64,000 nt of DNA, taken from the NCBI GenBank assembly GCA_030998015.1, contig JARWMV010000050.1, forward strand, positions 1 through 64,000, written 5' to 3'. Position 1 is the first letter of the stretch. Every line of letters begins with the position of its first letter. The translations under genes were made by a program, and so were the position numbers. Below, in pieces: positions 20,801-32,900 of the stretch. Source of the DNA: Ceratorhiza oryzae-sativae. Its lineage: Eukaryota > Basidiomycota > Agaricomycetes > Cantharellales > Ceratobasidiaceae. The notes beneath the pieces were generated by a model, which worked only from the letters and a program-made list of their open reading frames with translations, did no database searches and had not been told where the DNA came from.

Positions 20801-21031
20801 TAAATGTTGGTATTTGATAGTCCAGGTGCTTTGTTGCTTGCCACAGCCACATGTACAAGTAATTTTACCATCAGTGTTGGGCTCTTGTTCAGGGTCAAAG
20901 TAGCATTTCCCATAGCCATATTTGTTATCAGAGTCATCATAACAGCTGGAATTAGACCCAGAGTCATCAGAATCCATTGTGGAAAGGTTGTGGCAAAGGG
21001 ACTTAGGTGAATCAAAACTGCATGTGGTCAT
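17846..21031 (-). pseudogene. Plavaka/CACTA-like transposase remnant
   Basis: A degraded transposase reads from 21031 down to 17846 in shifting frames. The N-terminus has an acidic Ser/Asp tract and a small Cys cluster (CTCGCGKQQST). A middle piece (19363-19572) has a CSCKGVGVYH motif followed by a tyrosine-rich strand. The best-preserved block (18916-19350) reads KKYGIAGPTILDHVP, a hallmark of the fungal Plavaka group of CACTA transposases, followed by LGPVLL-like YIGPIVLHKQLAKKYY and a helical region. The last part (17886-18131) resembles the family C-terminus. Stops and indels are frequent, so it cannot be functional. The assignment to Plavaka is from recalled family motifs. Confidence 0.65.
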
Positions 21032-21526
21032 GTGATTATATGGGCTCCTCTATCCATCTGGTCCCCTCTTGACTGTCACAATCCCCTCTCACCAAAATCC
21101 AAGTGTGGCAATTTACCACAATTAATCAATTTAAGATTCATTAATATTTGTTGGACATTCAACTTACAAACTAAGATTTGATTTTGTTCTCTTGTGCCAC
21201 TTGATCACCAGTCATCACATGCAAATTATGGTAAGTGTATTTGGCTTGGACTGATATTTATATCTAACTTTGAGTATTAGATGAGTGATAAGTTTGATAG
21301 CAAGATAGATATGGAGGAATATAGGGAGCTCCAGTGTTGGAAAGCATCCCAGAAATGTGCAGGTATGCATGGTTGATTCTAATACAATTAACAGCTAATT
21401 TGACTCTGCACAATCTTCTCTCTTGTACCTTCCTTAGCTCCTCAAAGTGAATTTACCAGTGATTCCTTGAAAATATACTCATAATGTCAAATAGCTGATT
21501 ATCCATGGCAGACAAATCAGACTACC
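21032..21526. other. AT-rich spacer, no gene seen
   Basis: Probably the 5' flank of the decayed transposon and old repeat sequence. No frame, terminus or conserved motif could be identified. Confidence 0.4.
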
Positions 21527-21616
21527 TGTTGTGACCCTCTGGATGCTTCCTTGCAAAGCACTTAAGTAGTGGCTGTGTTGACAGTTTGATGTTATGTGGT
21601 ATGTATTGAGTGTTCT
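21527..21616 (+). repeat. Truncated LTR B (first 90 bp)
   Basis: Collinear with 119-208, starting TGTTGTGACC. Differences are mostly C-to-T or G-to-A relative to the other copy. It is cut by the start of LTR A copy 3. Confidence 0.8.
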
Positions 21617-22925
21617 TGTTATGGATCACTAACATTTTTCTATTAATTTAGTCTGCTCTGCCAACCTAAAGCAATGCCTCTGTAATTTTTCTTGAAATTA
21701 AATGAATTTGTATGTGTCTGAAATTGTACTATTTGTGATCCATTAAATAGTAAAAAATCTCCTCTTTCCAACGCATATTTTATCGTGATTTCATCTTAAG
21801 AACTCAGAGAGATATAGAGGTTGCGATATTTCCTCCTATCAGGAGATATTGATTACAACATCGCACCGCTCATATCTCGGCAACCACTTACTCTATCAGA
21901 GCGATCTTATGCTCTATCGATGGCTAATCTTCGGCAGTATCTGCTGCCCGAAGATCCTCGCGATCCTCCAGATCCTTGCGCCGGAATGGCCCGAAGATCA
22001 TTAGAATCTTACTGGACCATCAATCAAGATCTAATGACTCCAGTGAGTCAGGAGAGCCTTCCAAATTGATCCAGAAGCTTCTCTGACTCACTTTATGACT
22101 CACTGAGATGTAGTCTCCATTCATTACATGTATATACTATGATAATATGATCTACAAGCCATTAGCAGGTCTCAGATGCATCAATGCCTTTGATCCACAC
22201 CCTGTCTTTAATCTCTTATCCTATACTGGGCTAGGGTGTACCCCAAGTATAGCAGTACCCTCTTTTGATGATTGCACTGGCATGCATGCATCTATTTGGC
22301 TCTGGAATGCCCTCCTCAGGGTATAAAAGGACCTCCTCTGAGGCACTTCCAGACCACCTTCCCTACTCTACTCAACCCAGACCAGTTATTGGTTTCTTTT
22401 TCTCTTTCTATTTCTCTTGTCTGTGTGTGATTTCTTATATAACTAGTACTGAGGAATAAAGTACCATATTAGTTATATACTGTCTGATTCATTGTATCTT
22501 ATATACAGAGATATATAAGGATACAATATTGCCTGATTGAGCATGACATTAAGTACCAGCTATTAGAGGAAATCTAAGTACCTGTAGCTGAGGAAGTACA
22601 TGCATTAGGCAGCCCACCATCTATCCTATAAGCTATCGCTTAAGTCTAGTATTAAGATTAGTATCAGTTAGTCCAAGCAACTAGGGCTGAACTACATTTA
22701 AGATATCTAAGGGAACCTCACCATAGTAGTCTTGCTCTTTATACTTATAAATTAGTCAGTTTACACTGTGAAAGATTAAGACTACCTTGAGTGTTACTTG
22801 ATCACATTGCAACTACTTTGAGCCTTCTTACTCTAGTCTAAGAAGTATTGAGTACAATTAGTGTATACTAACATATCTACTTTTTCTTAAGCTCTAGATA
22901 TCCTAGTGTACCCTGACCTGTAACA
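21617..22925 (+). repeat. LTR A copy 3, uninterrupted (1309 bp)
   Basis: It runs from TGTTATGGATCAC to GACCTGTAACA and serves as the reference for the split copy at 4055. It includes TATAAAAGG (about 22322) and AATAAA (about 22455). Its flanks (GTTCT left, ACAGA right) are not a duplication, so the locus was rearranged after insertion. Confidence 0.85.
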
Positions 22926-24082
22926 ACAGAGCAAGCACCTCAACCAGTTTGTCAAAATATACCTATGTCATTACATCAACCATCAACAAACAGATTGGGT
23001 GGCAGCCTTACCTATGGCAGAATTTGCATACAACAATGGGAAGCACTCAGGTTCTCAGCACTTGCCCTTTTTCACCTGCTATGGTTACAACCCAGACTTT
23101 ACTGTGGGTAATACCAAAGAAAGCAGTGTCCCTCAGGCCAACCAATATGCCAACCACCTCAAAGCCATCCATGATGAGGCAAAAGCAGCTCTCACAATTG
23201 CCAACCACTCCCACACAGAATACTATAACCAGAAGCATTGTGAGGCCCCTAGAATTGAGGTCAGATCAAAGGTGTTCCTGGACAGGTCTAACATCAAGAC
23301 CCTTAGGCCATCAAAGAAACTGGACAATAGGTGATTTGTCCCTTATGTGGTCACCAAACAGGTTGGGAAGAACACCTTCCAATTGGACCTGCCCAAGTCC
23401 ATGAAGGTGCACCCTGTTTTCCATGTGTCCCTCCTTTACCCAAAACCCTCAGACAACTTCCAAAGGGAACCAAACCCTGCACCACCAGTGGTAACCCCTG
23501 AAGGAGAAGAGGAGTATGAAGTAGAAGAAATTTTGGACTCATGACACAAGGGTAGAAAACTGGAATATTACATTAAATGGAAAGGCTATGGAGCAGACAA
23601 GAACAGCTGTCACAAACTGACATGCATATATCCACTCTATAATATTTTCTCAATTTACTACATTTTATGAGATCATCTTCAAAACATACTTGCCTTTTAT
23701 GGTATATCTGTGTCATGTGATTCAGGGGATGTTCTGGACTGGTAACCGAGATGTATTTCAACTCCAATGTGAAATTCCACAGTTCCGCAGTCGCTTCTAC
23801 TGCTTCTATCTCTTATCAGTCGTGACTCACTGTACGGACTTGTTTGTTATGATGTAGCTTGTACTATGTATATAAACCAGGTCAAGTTTGCAGAGGACTC
23901 CTCAAGAACTTGACCTCTCATTGAATACAAGTTCTTTACTTTCTTACTATTTTCCTCATTGCCTGACTTGTCGTCGTCAACAACAGCTGGCAACCTAAAG
24001 CACATTTCACAAATGTTCCTTAAAAGATAGCAGAATTCCACTGGTCTCACCCAAATGCACCTGGGCCTTAATGGCCAGGAAG
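22926..24082 (+). pseudogene. Gypsy-3: 3' end of a decayed chromodomain gypsy pol
   Basis: It encodes the integrase C-terminal part (WVAALPMAEFAYNN, SKVFLDRSNIKTLRPSKK), the HPVFHVSLL block, and a chromodomain (EYYIKWKGYGADKNS...WQPKAHF). In-frame stops at 23332 and 23542 are both TGA at positions where relatives have arginine. The chromodomain is split by a solo LTR (23608-23982) between the Asn-Ser and Trp codons. The 5' part is lost at the LTR A junction. It belongs to the same broad group as gypsy-1 but a different family, as its 3' LTR differs. Confidence 0.85.
23608..23982 (+). repeat. Solo LTR of the gypsy-1 family
   Basis: 375 bp, TGTCACAAACTGAC...GTCGTCAACA, with a perfect duplication ACAGC at 23603-23607 and 23983-23987. 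It is more decayed than the gypsy-1 LTRs, and it retains CCGAG where the gypsy-1 LTRs have CCAAG or CTGAG, which supports CpG loss there. Confidence 0.93.
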
Positions 24083-24604
24083 TGTCATGGCCTGGACCAT
24101 GAGCATGAGTTTATCTGAATTTAATACAATTTACTTTATTGCTATTTTTCTGCTTTATGGACAAGTCCTGTTTATTCAGATATATGCATAGAATAATTGA
24201 CTGCATCACATGACCTTGTTGTTATTGACCATTGTTGATGTGTTCTGGAATATTCTGTGACATGGCACCTTTCCTGCTATTGTACAATTTACTTAGACTT
24301 CCTATTTCATATGTACTGCCTCACCTTTGAATATATAAGGGAGAGTCTGAGAGCCTTAAGCCTCAGAACTTGACCTCCTGTCAAACTATTCCTTCTACCT
24401 GCATGGTCACCAAGCCAAGCAGTTTCTGCCCAGACCTCTTAAGGTCAAGCACACCTCTAAAACCTCTGCATGTCATTGCAACCATCTTCCCCACTGCATG
24501 TCCCCTCTTAGACTTTGCAGTCTTGACCCTTGGCATTACAGCCCTTGGATCTGCCTTTGCCTCACCAGCATTAGGTGTTACCATTCAGGTTGTCAGCTCT
24601 GACA
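24083..24604 (+). repeat. LTR D copy a, 3' LTR of gypsy-3
   Basis: 522 bp, TGTCATGGCC...CAGCTCTGACA, directly after the gypsy-3 coding end. It holds a TATATAAGGG promoter-like site. Two further copies follow. Confidence 0.8.
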
Positions 24605-24689
24605 ACTGCTGACACAAAGCCCGTACCATGGAGCAGCTGCAGGAAGTCATCCATTTGCATGCCATGGTGTTTCATGTAGAGATCAATAA

Positions 24690-25212
24690 TGTCATGGCCT
24701 AGACCATGACCACAATTTTATTATGAATTTTAATCATTTTATTTATCAATGATTTCTTTGTATTTCGGACAAGCCCTGTTTATCCAGATATATGCAGTTT
24801 ATTTACCTAGATGTCATGTGACCTTGTTGTTTTTGACTCACTGTTTGGTATTACCAGAATGTTCTGTGATGACATGGCATTTAGTACTTCTTATTGGTCC
24901 TGGTATTTGATATGTACAGCCTCAGCCATGAATATATAAGGGAGAGTCTGAGAGCCTTAAGCCTCAGAACTCAACCTCCTGTTCTACCCTCTTTGTTGTC
25001 TACCCTCTAGGCCACCAAGCCAGAGGTCCCTTGCCCAGCTATCTTCATAGCAAGTGCACCCTTACTCTACCCTGTGTCTCATTGCACCAAACCCCTTGCT
25101 CACTGTGCATTCTACCCTAGACATTGCAGTTTGACCTCCAGCTGTTATAGCCCATAGGTCTGCCATTGCCTCATCAGTGTTTGGCCTTAATTGTGACAGT
25201 GTGGCCTTTACA
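24690..25212 (+). repeat. LTR D copy b, solo LTR
   Basis: 523 bp, TGTCATGGCC...CTTTACA, with perfect duplication AATAA at 24685-24689 and 25213-25217. Confidence 0.85.
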
Positions 25213-25217
25213 AATAA

Positions 25218-25990
25218 CCTCAAGCTTCTGGCCATAAGTGAGCTAATGTCAAGTGTCTATGTAAGGATAGTGGTCACATGACCACTTATAGTATATATAT
25301 GCATCAATTTTTTTGATGTATGTTTTTCAGTCTTGTTTTTTACTCAGGTGAATTTAACACTATGTATACATCTTCTATCACCAGGCAAAGCAATTAAGAC
25401 CATTAAGTACAGTTTTATTGAGGGCAGAGCCCTTACACTCTGGCATGATGTACTTAGAGATTGGGTAGCATATATGCTCTAAAGTTAGGTGTATGCATCA
25501 GAATCTTATGAATTCACAACAATATTGGTACAAGAAAATTTAGAAAAAAATGAATTAGTAAAGATCAAGTGTGCTTTCAGCTTCTTAGATAAACTGGATT
25601 GCATTTTGTAAGTACAGGGGGAGTTCAGAAAATCCTGATGCAACAAGTGCAGTATCCAGTGCTCACTGCACCTGCCCATTGCCACCCAGTATTTGAACAC
25701 TCTGAATAGCTCCATCAATCAAAGAGGGCATGTTGCAAGCAAGCAGTAACTGGCAGTCTACTGTACTACTGAATATTTATGCACATAGCCATTCATGCTG
25801 CCTTTCTCTCAGCCATCCAATCAAACCAAACACATGCTAAGTTGAACTAAGGCAATTCCAGCAGATAAAACAACAATACAAGCAATAAAAGACATTCTGC
25901 AGATTCAGTGGATGACTTCCCATAAGGGCCAAACTAAGCCAAGCTAAGCTAAAGTCTGAATGATGTCATAAGTTATTAATGTCTGATTAC
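25218..25990. other. Non-coding repeat-like stretch, no gene seen
   Basis: AT-rich with a near-palindrome GTGGTCA/TGACCAC (about 25270-25285). No convincing frame or transposon terminus was found. Confidence 0.4.
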
Positions 25991-25995
25991 TCCAC

Positions 25996-26521
25996 TGTCA
26001 GAGCTGACAACCTGAACAGTAAGGCCTAATGCTTGTGAGGCAAAGGCAGATCCAAAGGCTAGGATGCCAAGGATCAAGGCCACAACATCTAAGGGTGGAC
26101 ATGCAGCAAGGAGAGGGGTTGCAACAACACACAGAGGGGTTTAAGAGATGCACTTGTGCTTAAGAGCACTGGGCAGAAGCTGCTTGGCTTGGTGACCATG
26201 CAGGTAGAAGGTAGTGTTCAACAGGAGGTCAGGTTCTGAGGCTTAAGGCTCTCAGACTCTCCCTTATATATTAACAAGGGGGGCTGTGCATGTGAAATAA
26301 GAAGCTAGACAAAGTTGTATGATAAGAGGGATGTTGCCACATCAACAGAATATTCTGGAATTCATCAACAAAGGTCAACAACAACAAGGTCACATGACTC
26401 AGTCAATAATTCTATGCATATATCTCAATAAACAGGACTTGTCCAAAAAGCAGAAAAATTGAGATAAAATAAAATCATAATAAATTGGAATAAATTTGTG
26501 CTCATGGTCTGGGCCATGACA
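25996..26521 (-). repeat. LTR D copy c, inverted solo LTR
   Basis: 526 bp, TGTCAGAGCTGACAA...GGGCCATGACA, with perfect duplication TCCAC at 25991-25995 and 26522-26526. Confidence 0.9.
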
Positions 26522-26670
26522 TCCACATTTTAATCACTCCACCTTTAGAATAGCTTAGCTTTAGTTTTAGCTCTTACAGGAAATCATCCAGTTGACCAAT
26601 GCAGGTAAATGAAGAGCTTGAGTCACCAAACTCAGCAGAAGTAGACAGGTCAGAGTTTGAGCACAACACT

Positions 26671-26927
26671 TGCAAGGTCCAATAGGACTGAACTGTCAAG
26701 GATGAGGTTCTCAGCATTGTCAAGGCTTAAGGCGAGCAATCAACTTGCTAAGATACTTGTATTTCAAGAGTAGAGTGCCCAATACTATGTACATACAGGT
26801 TGCTTAAATAGACAAGAGGAGACTGTAAGGGTTGAGTACATTAGATAACCAAGAACATGTCCATGTTAGATAAGATGGGCATGGCCACAGGCTGTGCTGT
26901 TTGTGTGCGGTGTGCATGCACCTCACA
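26671..26927 (-). repeat. Gypsy-2 3' LTR
   Basis: 257 bp. In minus orientation it is preceded by a purine-rich AGAAGGGCAAA. Many sites read CA where the other LTR reads TG, or the reverse. Confidence 0.93.
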
Positions 26928-26957
26928 TTTGCCCTTCTGGGTCACAGAGCAGCCCAC

Positions 26958-29900
26958 CTACATAGTATTGGCAGTGCCTGCCTCCTCCATGTGTTCGTCC
27001 TTGTAGTCGATCACCTCTTTGTCAGCTGCTGTGATTGGCACTACATGGGTAGTGTGGGTAGAATGGGTAGCATGGGATCCCCCTGTATGCATGGGTGTAA
27101 GATGCATGGGTATGGCCTGAGCAGGTGTTGAATGGGTGGAGTGGGTGGGTAGAGTCTGAGTGATGGGTGCATGTGGTGACAAGTAGGCTGGGACTGGTGA
27201 GTTGCCTTGTATGCATATGAGTGGGCTTGCCATTCCTGTGAGTGGCCCAAGCAAATCTTGCTCAGTGGGCATGTTGCTTGCAACACTGAAATCCGTGCTA
27301 TGCCAGTTGTTTCCGAGGGGTAATAGATTGGGGTGGTTGGTACCAGGTATGTTGTTTCTCTCACATCCTATGTTCTGCTGATTCTGTTCTGTGCCTTTGT
27401 TTGTCTTCTTCCCCTTTGTGTTCCGTTGTTGGTGAGTTGGTTGTTTATTCATCCAGTATGGTTTTGTTGATTCGCATATCTCCTTTGCCAGTGTTTGGTT
27501 CAATTCCTGTATCATATGGACCATCATCTCCTGTGACGCCTGTTGTGTCCTCACCTGGGTTTCAGCTGTCTTTGCCTGTCCATTGATGATCATCTGGATG
27601 GCGTGGAGAAGAACATTCTCTTCAGTACTCATGGTGGTGGGTAAGGTAGTAGTAGAGGGAGTATGGGTAGAAGGGGGCTCTGGTGTTGGTACGTTGCTAT
27701 CACGCTCCCTCTTATAGTCTTCAAGGCTGAATATTGCTAATAAATTCAACTCATAATCTTCAGGCTCACTCCTGTCAACTTTGTCAAGGTTTGCTGTGAG
27801 CTTACCAATGTTCAACACACCCTGTGCCTTGCAGTATGCGTCTAGAGCCTCAAGGTGTTGGACAACTCGGTAAGGTTCCCAGGTTGTATCTCCTGTTTTC
27901 CATTTTAGCTCAAAGATTGCCTTTCGCCCTTTGCCTTTATGTGACATGATGCATTCAATGGCCCATTCCTGTGGTGCGTTTCCCAGCAAGATGATTTGCT
28001 GGTATTCTTGGCTAGGGAATTTCCAGTCATCTGAGGGTATGTGCTTTCATAGTAGTGACACATGAAATACTGAGTATATGCCTTTCACTTTCATGTCTTT
28101 CAGCAATTCAATCTCATATGAGGCCCCCTTGGTCATGACTCTAGCTATCTTGTATGGCCCTACAAACTTAGTGGCCAGCTTTCAGGCCTGACCTTTCGGT
28201 AAGTGCATATTTTGCGTTGAGATGTATACTAACTCTCCTTCTTTCATTTCTGCCAGACATCTGTGCTTATTGGCTTGCTTAGTCATCTTAGCTCATGTGT
28301 CAATAAGCGCATCATGCACAGTCATAATGGCAAGTTTAATTTGCTTGATGTGCTTGCTAATGCCTGGAAATTTAGAGTCCGCATTGTTTACTATGAGCAA
28401 CAGTGTCCGGCTGTAGTTGAGGTAGAATGGTGATAGTCTGGTTGCCTCAGACCTTGCTAAGTTCACTGCAAACTCAATCACTGGTAAGTTCTTGGCCCAA
28501 TCTTTTTGCATCTTGCCAGCGCACATGCATAGTAGGCTTGTATAGGTATGTTGTACTCGCTCTGTCATTCCGTCTGTCCATGGGTGGTACAACAACAACA
28601 TTTGGAGCTCTGTTTTAGTGAGTTCGGCTAATCTTGTCCAAAACATTGATGTAAATAGCAAGTCTTGGTCTGAGACGATGTGTTCTGGCATTCCATGTAG
28701 CTTATAGACGTGTTTGAATATAACTTCTGCGATGTCTTTTGCCATATACTCTTGTCGGGTCGGTATTAAATGTACCATGCGTGTTAGGTTATCAATAACT
28801 GTCACAATCATGTTGAATGTGCTGTATCACGTTTCTGATTCAGGTAACAGGCCCATGAAATCAACTCCTATCGATTGCCATGGGTAGGAAGGTACTGGCA
28901 TCAACTGTAGTAAGCCCATCAGCTTCGTGGTGCTTGATTTGTTTGCTGCACATGTAGTGCACGATTTGCAATAATTTCATACGTCTTCTACCATCATTTT
29001 CCACCATACCTGTGTGCATAGCCAGGCTAATGTCTTCTTTGCTCCTAGATGAGCAAGTATTGAGTGTGCATGAGTGATTACTACCTTGCATGCTGATTGT
29101 TTGCCTATCTTAACGTCTGGTACACACAGGAGTAACATTTCATCCCTTCTATGGTAGAGGATTTTGTTTCGTAGCTTGAAGTTTTGATACTGACTGGGTT
29201 CAGAGGCTATGTGTGCTAACGCAGGGTCCTCCTTGTATCAGCCTTTCAGGCTGTCCAGCAATATGAACTCAGTAATGCATTTGGTCAGTGCTGTTTCAAC
29301 CCTGAGCTCGGGTTTTGGCTTTTGGTGTGTAGTTTTCTCCTCCAGTTCAATAACCCTTGGCGACTCACTTGGTTCTATTTTCATTGATTCATTCTGCTCA
29401 GCTTTGACCAACTCTACGTCTTCTGGTTTGATCTTGAGCGTTGGCTTCACCTCCTTAGCCATTCAGCGCTTATGCTGTGGCTGTGTCAGGTATTTCTCTA
29501 CTTGTTTGCATTCGCGCTGACTTCGCCTCAGCTTTTCAGCTGTTTGTCTAGCTTTGAGCTCAGCTTGGATTTTGTCTCCAACGTACAGGGGCTCAGTGAG
29601 TGACTTGTTTGATAGTCTGTCTTGTCATACTGAACTGACAAGTATATGCAGTCCTCCTGGGTCCGCATCGGCTACGTACTCCAACTTGTCTTGTACTACT
29701 CCCTCCAGCTTGTTGCTGTACATGCATGATAGGGTGTCAGCAAAGACATTTGTCTTGCCTGGTATGTACTGTATGTCTATATCAAACTTGCTGATCTTTT
29801 CTAACCATCATACTTGTCACACCAACAAGTTTTTCTGTGTCTGAAAGTACTCAAGCACTTTGTGATTGGTGAATACTCGGACTCGGGCACCTTGTAGTAA

Positions 29901-32900
29901 GTGCTTAAATCACTCAAGTGATTCTTTAATTGCTAATAATTCTTGTTCATGGACCAGGTAATTCTGTTGGGTCGCTGTGAATTTGCCTGACCAGAATGCT
30001 GCAATCTTTGCAGTTTTCAGGTCTTCACCTTGGCTAACAACTCCGCTTGCTCCAGTGCAGCAAGCGTTGGTCGTCAGGTTGATGGGTGGGGCATTGGGTG
30101 AGTAGTCCAACGCTACCTGTTTCATATCGCAATGTTCTGACACAATGCTCTTAACTTTTTTGAATGTGCGCTGTTTGGTTGCTTCCCATCTCCACAGCTG
30201 TGTAATTGCTGCACATTTTGATAGAACAGCCATATGTATGTGAATATCAGCACAATTTGGTGCTAGGTATCCCACTGCTCCTAGGAAACTCATGAGCTGT
30301 TCTTTTGAGGTGGGTACTTTCCATTTTTCAATCATATCAACCTTATGCAGGTCCATCATTATACCCTCACTTGTGATGACATGTCCAAGGATCTCAAGAC
30401 GCTCAGCAAAGAGCTGCATTTTCGACAGGCTCAGGTACAGTTTCTCCCATCTCAATACATCAAATACCATTTTAACATGCTTCTTGTGCTCCTCAGTGGT
30501 TTCTGAGAATATAATGATATTGTCAAGGTAGATGAACATGATCTTTCCAACAAGATCAGCAAATATGTAGTTCATCAGAGCTTGGTATGTTGCACCTGCA
30601 TTGCAGTCCCCTTGTTGCATAACATGGCTAACCATTGTTCTGTTCAGTGTCATGAATAGTGTCCTATCAACGTATTCAGGTATCACTCGGATTTGTTTGT
30701 ATGCATCCTTGCCATCAATGAGGCTACAATAGGGGTGTCAGGATACATCTGTTAAGATTTGGTTGATGTCTGGGAGTGGCAACGCAAGGTGGTAAGTGTT
30801 TGCATTTATCTCTTGTTTGTCCAAAACGGTTCTCACAGTGACTTTGCTGTCCTTGGATTTCTTCATAAGGATCATCATTGGTGTTGCATTTATTCCTGGG
30901 CGGTATTCCCATCAACCAGTATTTAGGTAAGCTCTGAATTTCTTGTTGAACAGTCCTTCTAGGGGTTTAGGACACTTTACGGTTCAAGTTTTGTAATGTT
31001 TCTTTTTGTCTATGATCAGGATTGTATGGTTAATTGTGCGAAACAGCAGGAGCGCTGTGTCAGCCATTGATTTACAGAGGTCAGTACTGTATTCCCTAAG
31101 TGCTTCTCTCTGTTTCTCAATTTTGTCCTCAAACAGCTGTGTTGCAAGGGATTCAAGTACTAGGGATGACTCCTGCTGTATTGGTTGGGCGTTCTTACTC
31201 CTGATCAACACTGTGGGTGGATTGAATGAAACTATAACTTTGTACTGGTATAGGAACAGTGTCCCCAGAATAAGATTGTAATTATCAATATTAATGACAT
31301 CAAAACAGTGCATCTCATCGATGCCTTGGAAGCCCAGCTTTGCTGTGACAGAATAGTTTATGACACTCCTGGATCCTGTGACTGCCATCTGAAGTCTGAT
31401 GGGTTTGGCTAGCGCTTCTTGTTCAAGGGCAATTTGGTCAATGACTGTAGTAGATATGAAGTCACCAACTGATCCAGTGTCAATTAAGGCACGTACCTTG
31501 TGCTTGTTAATTGTTGCTTCAACTACTAATGGCTTTGGGAGTTTGCAAGTAATGTCCCTTGGCGAAGAGGTGTTGCGCTCAAGTACTGTCATGCTTGCTT
31601 GTCCCTTTTTCTTGTCACCAACGCATAGTGCATTCAGCTGAGTGCTGAGCTCATTGTATGCTTCCATCAAGCAAGTTGGAGTAGAGGATAGACAAGTGCT
31701 TGAGCCTGCGATTAACTTCTGTGTCTCTTCATCGTCCTTGCTGTTGCTCCATGGGACTACCCAACTGTCGTCCTCAGTCGGTGAGTCCTCTGCTTCCTTG
31801 TCAGATTCATGTGCATATATGGTCTGATTGTTTTCACTCTCAGCCTCCATGGTGTGTCGCTCTGTGACTAGAAACACATCATGGATCTGACTTGCAATTT
31901 CTGCATAGGTCATGTCAAAACTGATCATATTATCTGTGGTGATACGGAATTGGTTTGTGTTGGTAACAACAATATTTGTGTAGGGGGTAATCGTGTCCAA
32001 TATCTCTGTGAGTAGCAATCCCGCATGCAAAGTATCAACTTCTAACAAACCATATTCCATCTCTGGCTCATCCAATTCTTCTTCGTTATCGGTCTCTGCC
32101 TTGCCTGTTGTGTCAGGGATTATGCTCACTACTGTGATGTTTGCAAGCTCCTGTTCCTTGCACAAGCGCTTGATGTGGTCGTATGTTGGCTTTAGGGCCA
32201 CGCTGTACATACCAGTCAGTTTTGCGGTGGTTTGGGATGGGCAGTCCTTCATGGTGTGTCCTGTTTCCTTACAGGTGAAGCATTTGTTTGCTGCTCTCAG
32301 CTTGTTTCATTCCTCAGGCAACATCTTCAATCTAGCTGGCCTAGGCCTCAATGGTCCCACCTGGTTATTCTGAGGCCTCAATGTTCCTGCCTGATGTCTA
32401 GGTGTATGCAAGGGCCCTGCCTGGTTCCTGGGCAGGTGAGGTGGCCTTGGGTGTGAATGCGCTGCATTTGAGTTGTTCTGTGGCACTGGGTTGGGATGTG
32501 GTGGGTTTGGTGGGCTCCCCCCTGGCCTGGATAGGTGCCTACCCAATTGCCTAAAGAACTGACAACTGTGTCATTCTACCATGGCTTGCGCCCTTCACTT
32601 CACTTCCTTAGCTGCTTCAAAGTGCTTGGTGGTTTCCTGCATGGTCTTGATATTGGTGGTTTCAGTGTTGATCCTGACCTCAATCCATTTAATCTTGAGG
32701 TAGGACTCTACTGTGTCCCATAATTTGACACAGATTTGTCTGTCTGTGATGTTGGGTATATGTCGCTGTAGCCTTCGTAGTAGGCATAGGTAATCAATGA
32801 ATTTCATTTCATTTTGTTGTGCATTCTTAAACTCTCGTTGTAGCTGTGATTTAAGATTGGGTGGGAAGCAGTATGCAAATAGCCCAATCTTAATGGAGTT

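Noticed and set aside
23047..23544. Minus-strand frames in gypsy-3 as genes
   Set aside because: They are antisense to recognisable integrase and chromodomain coding sequence.
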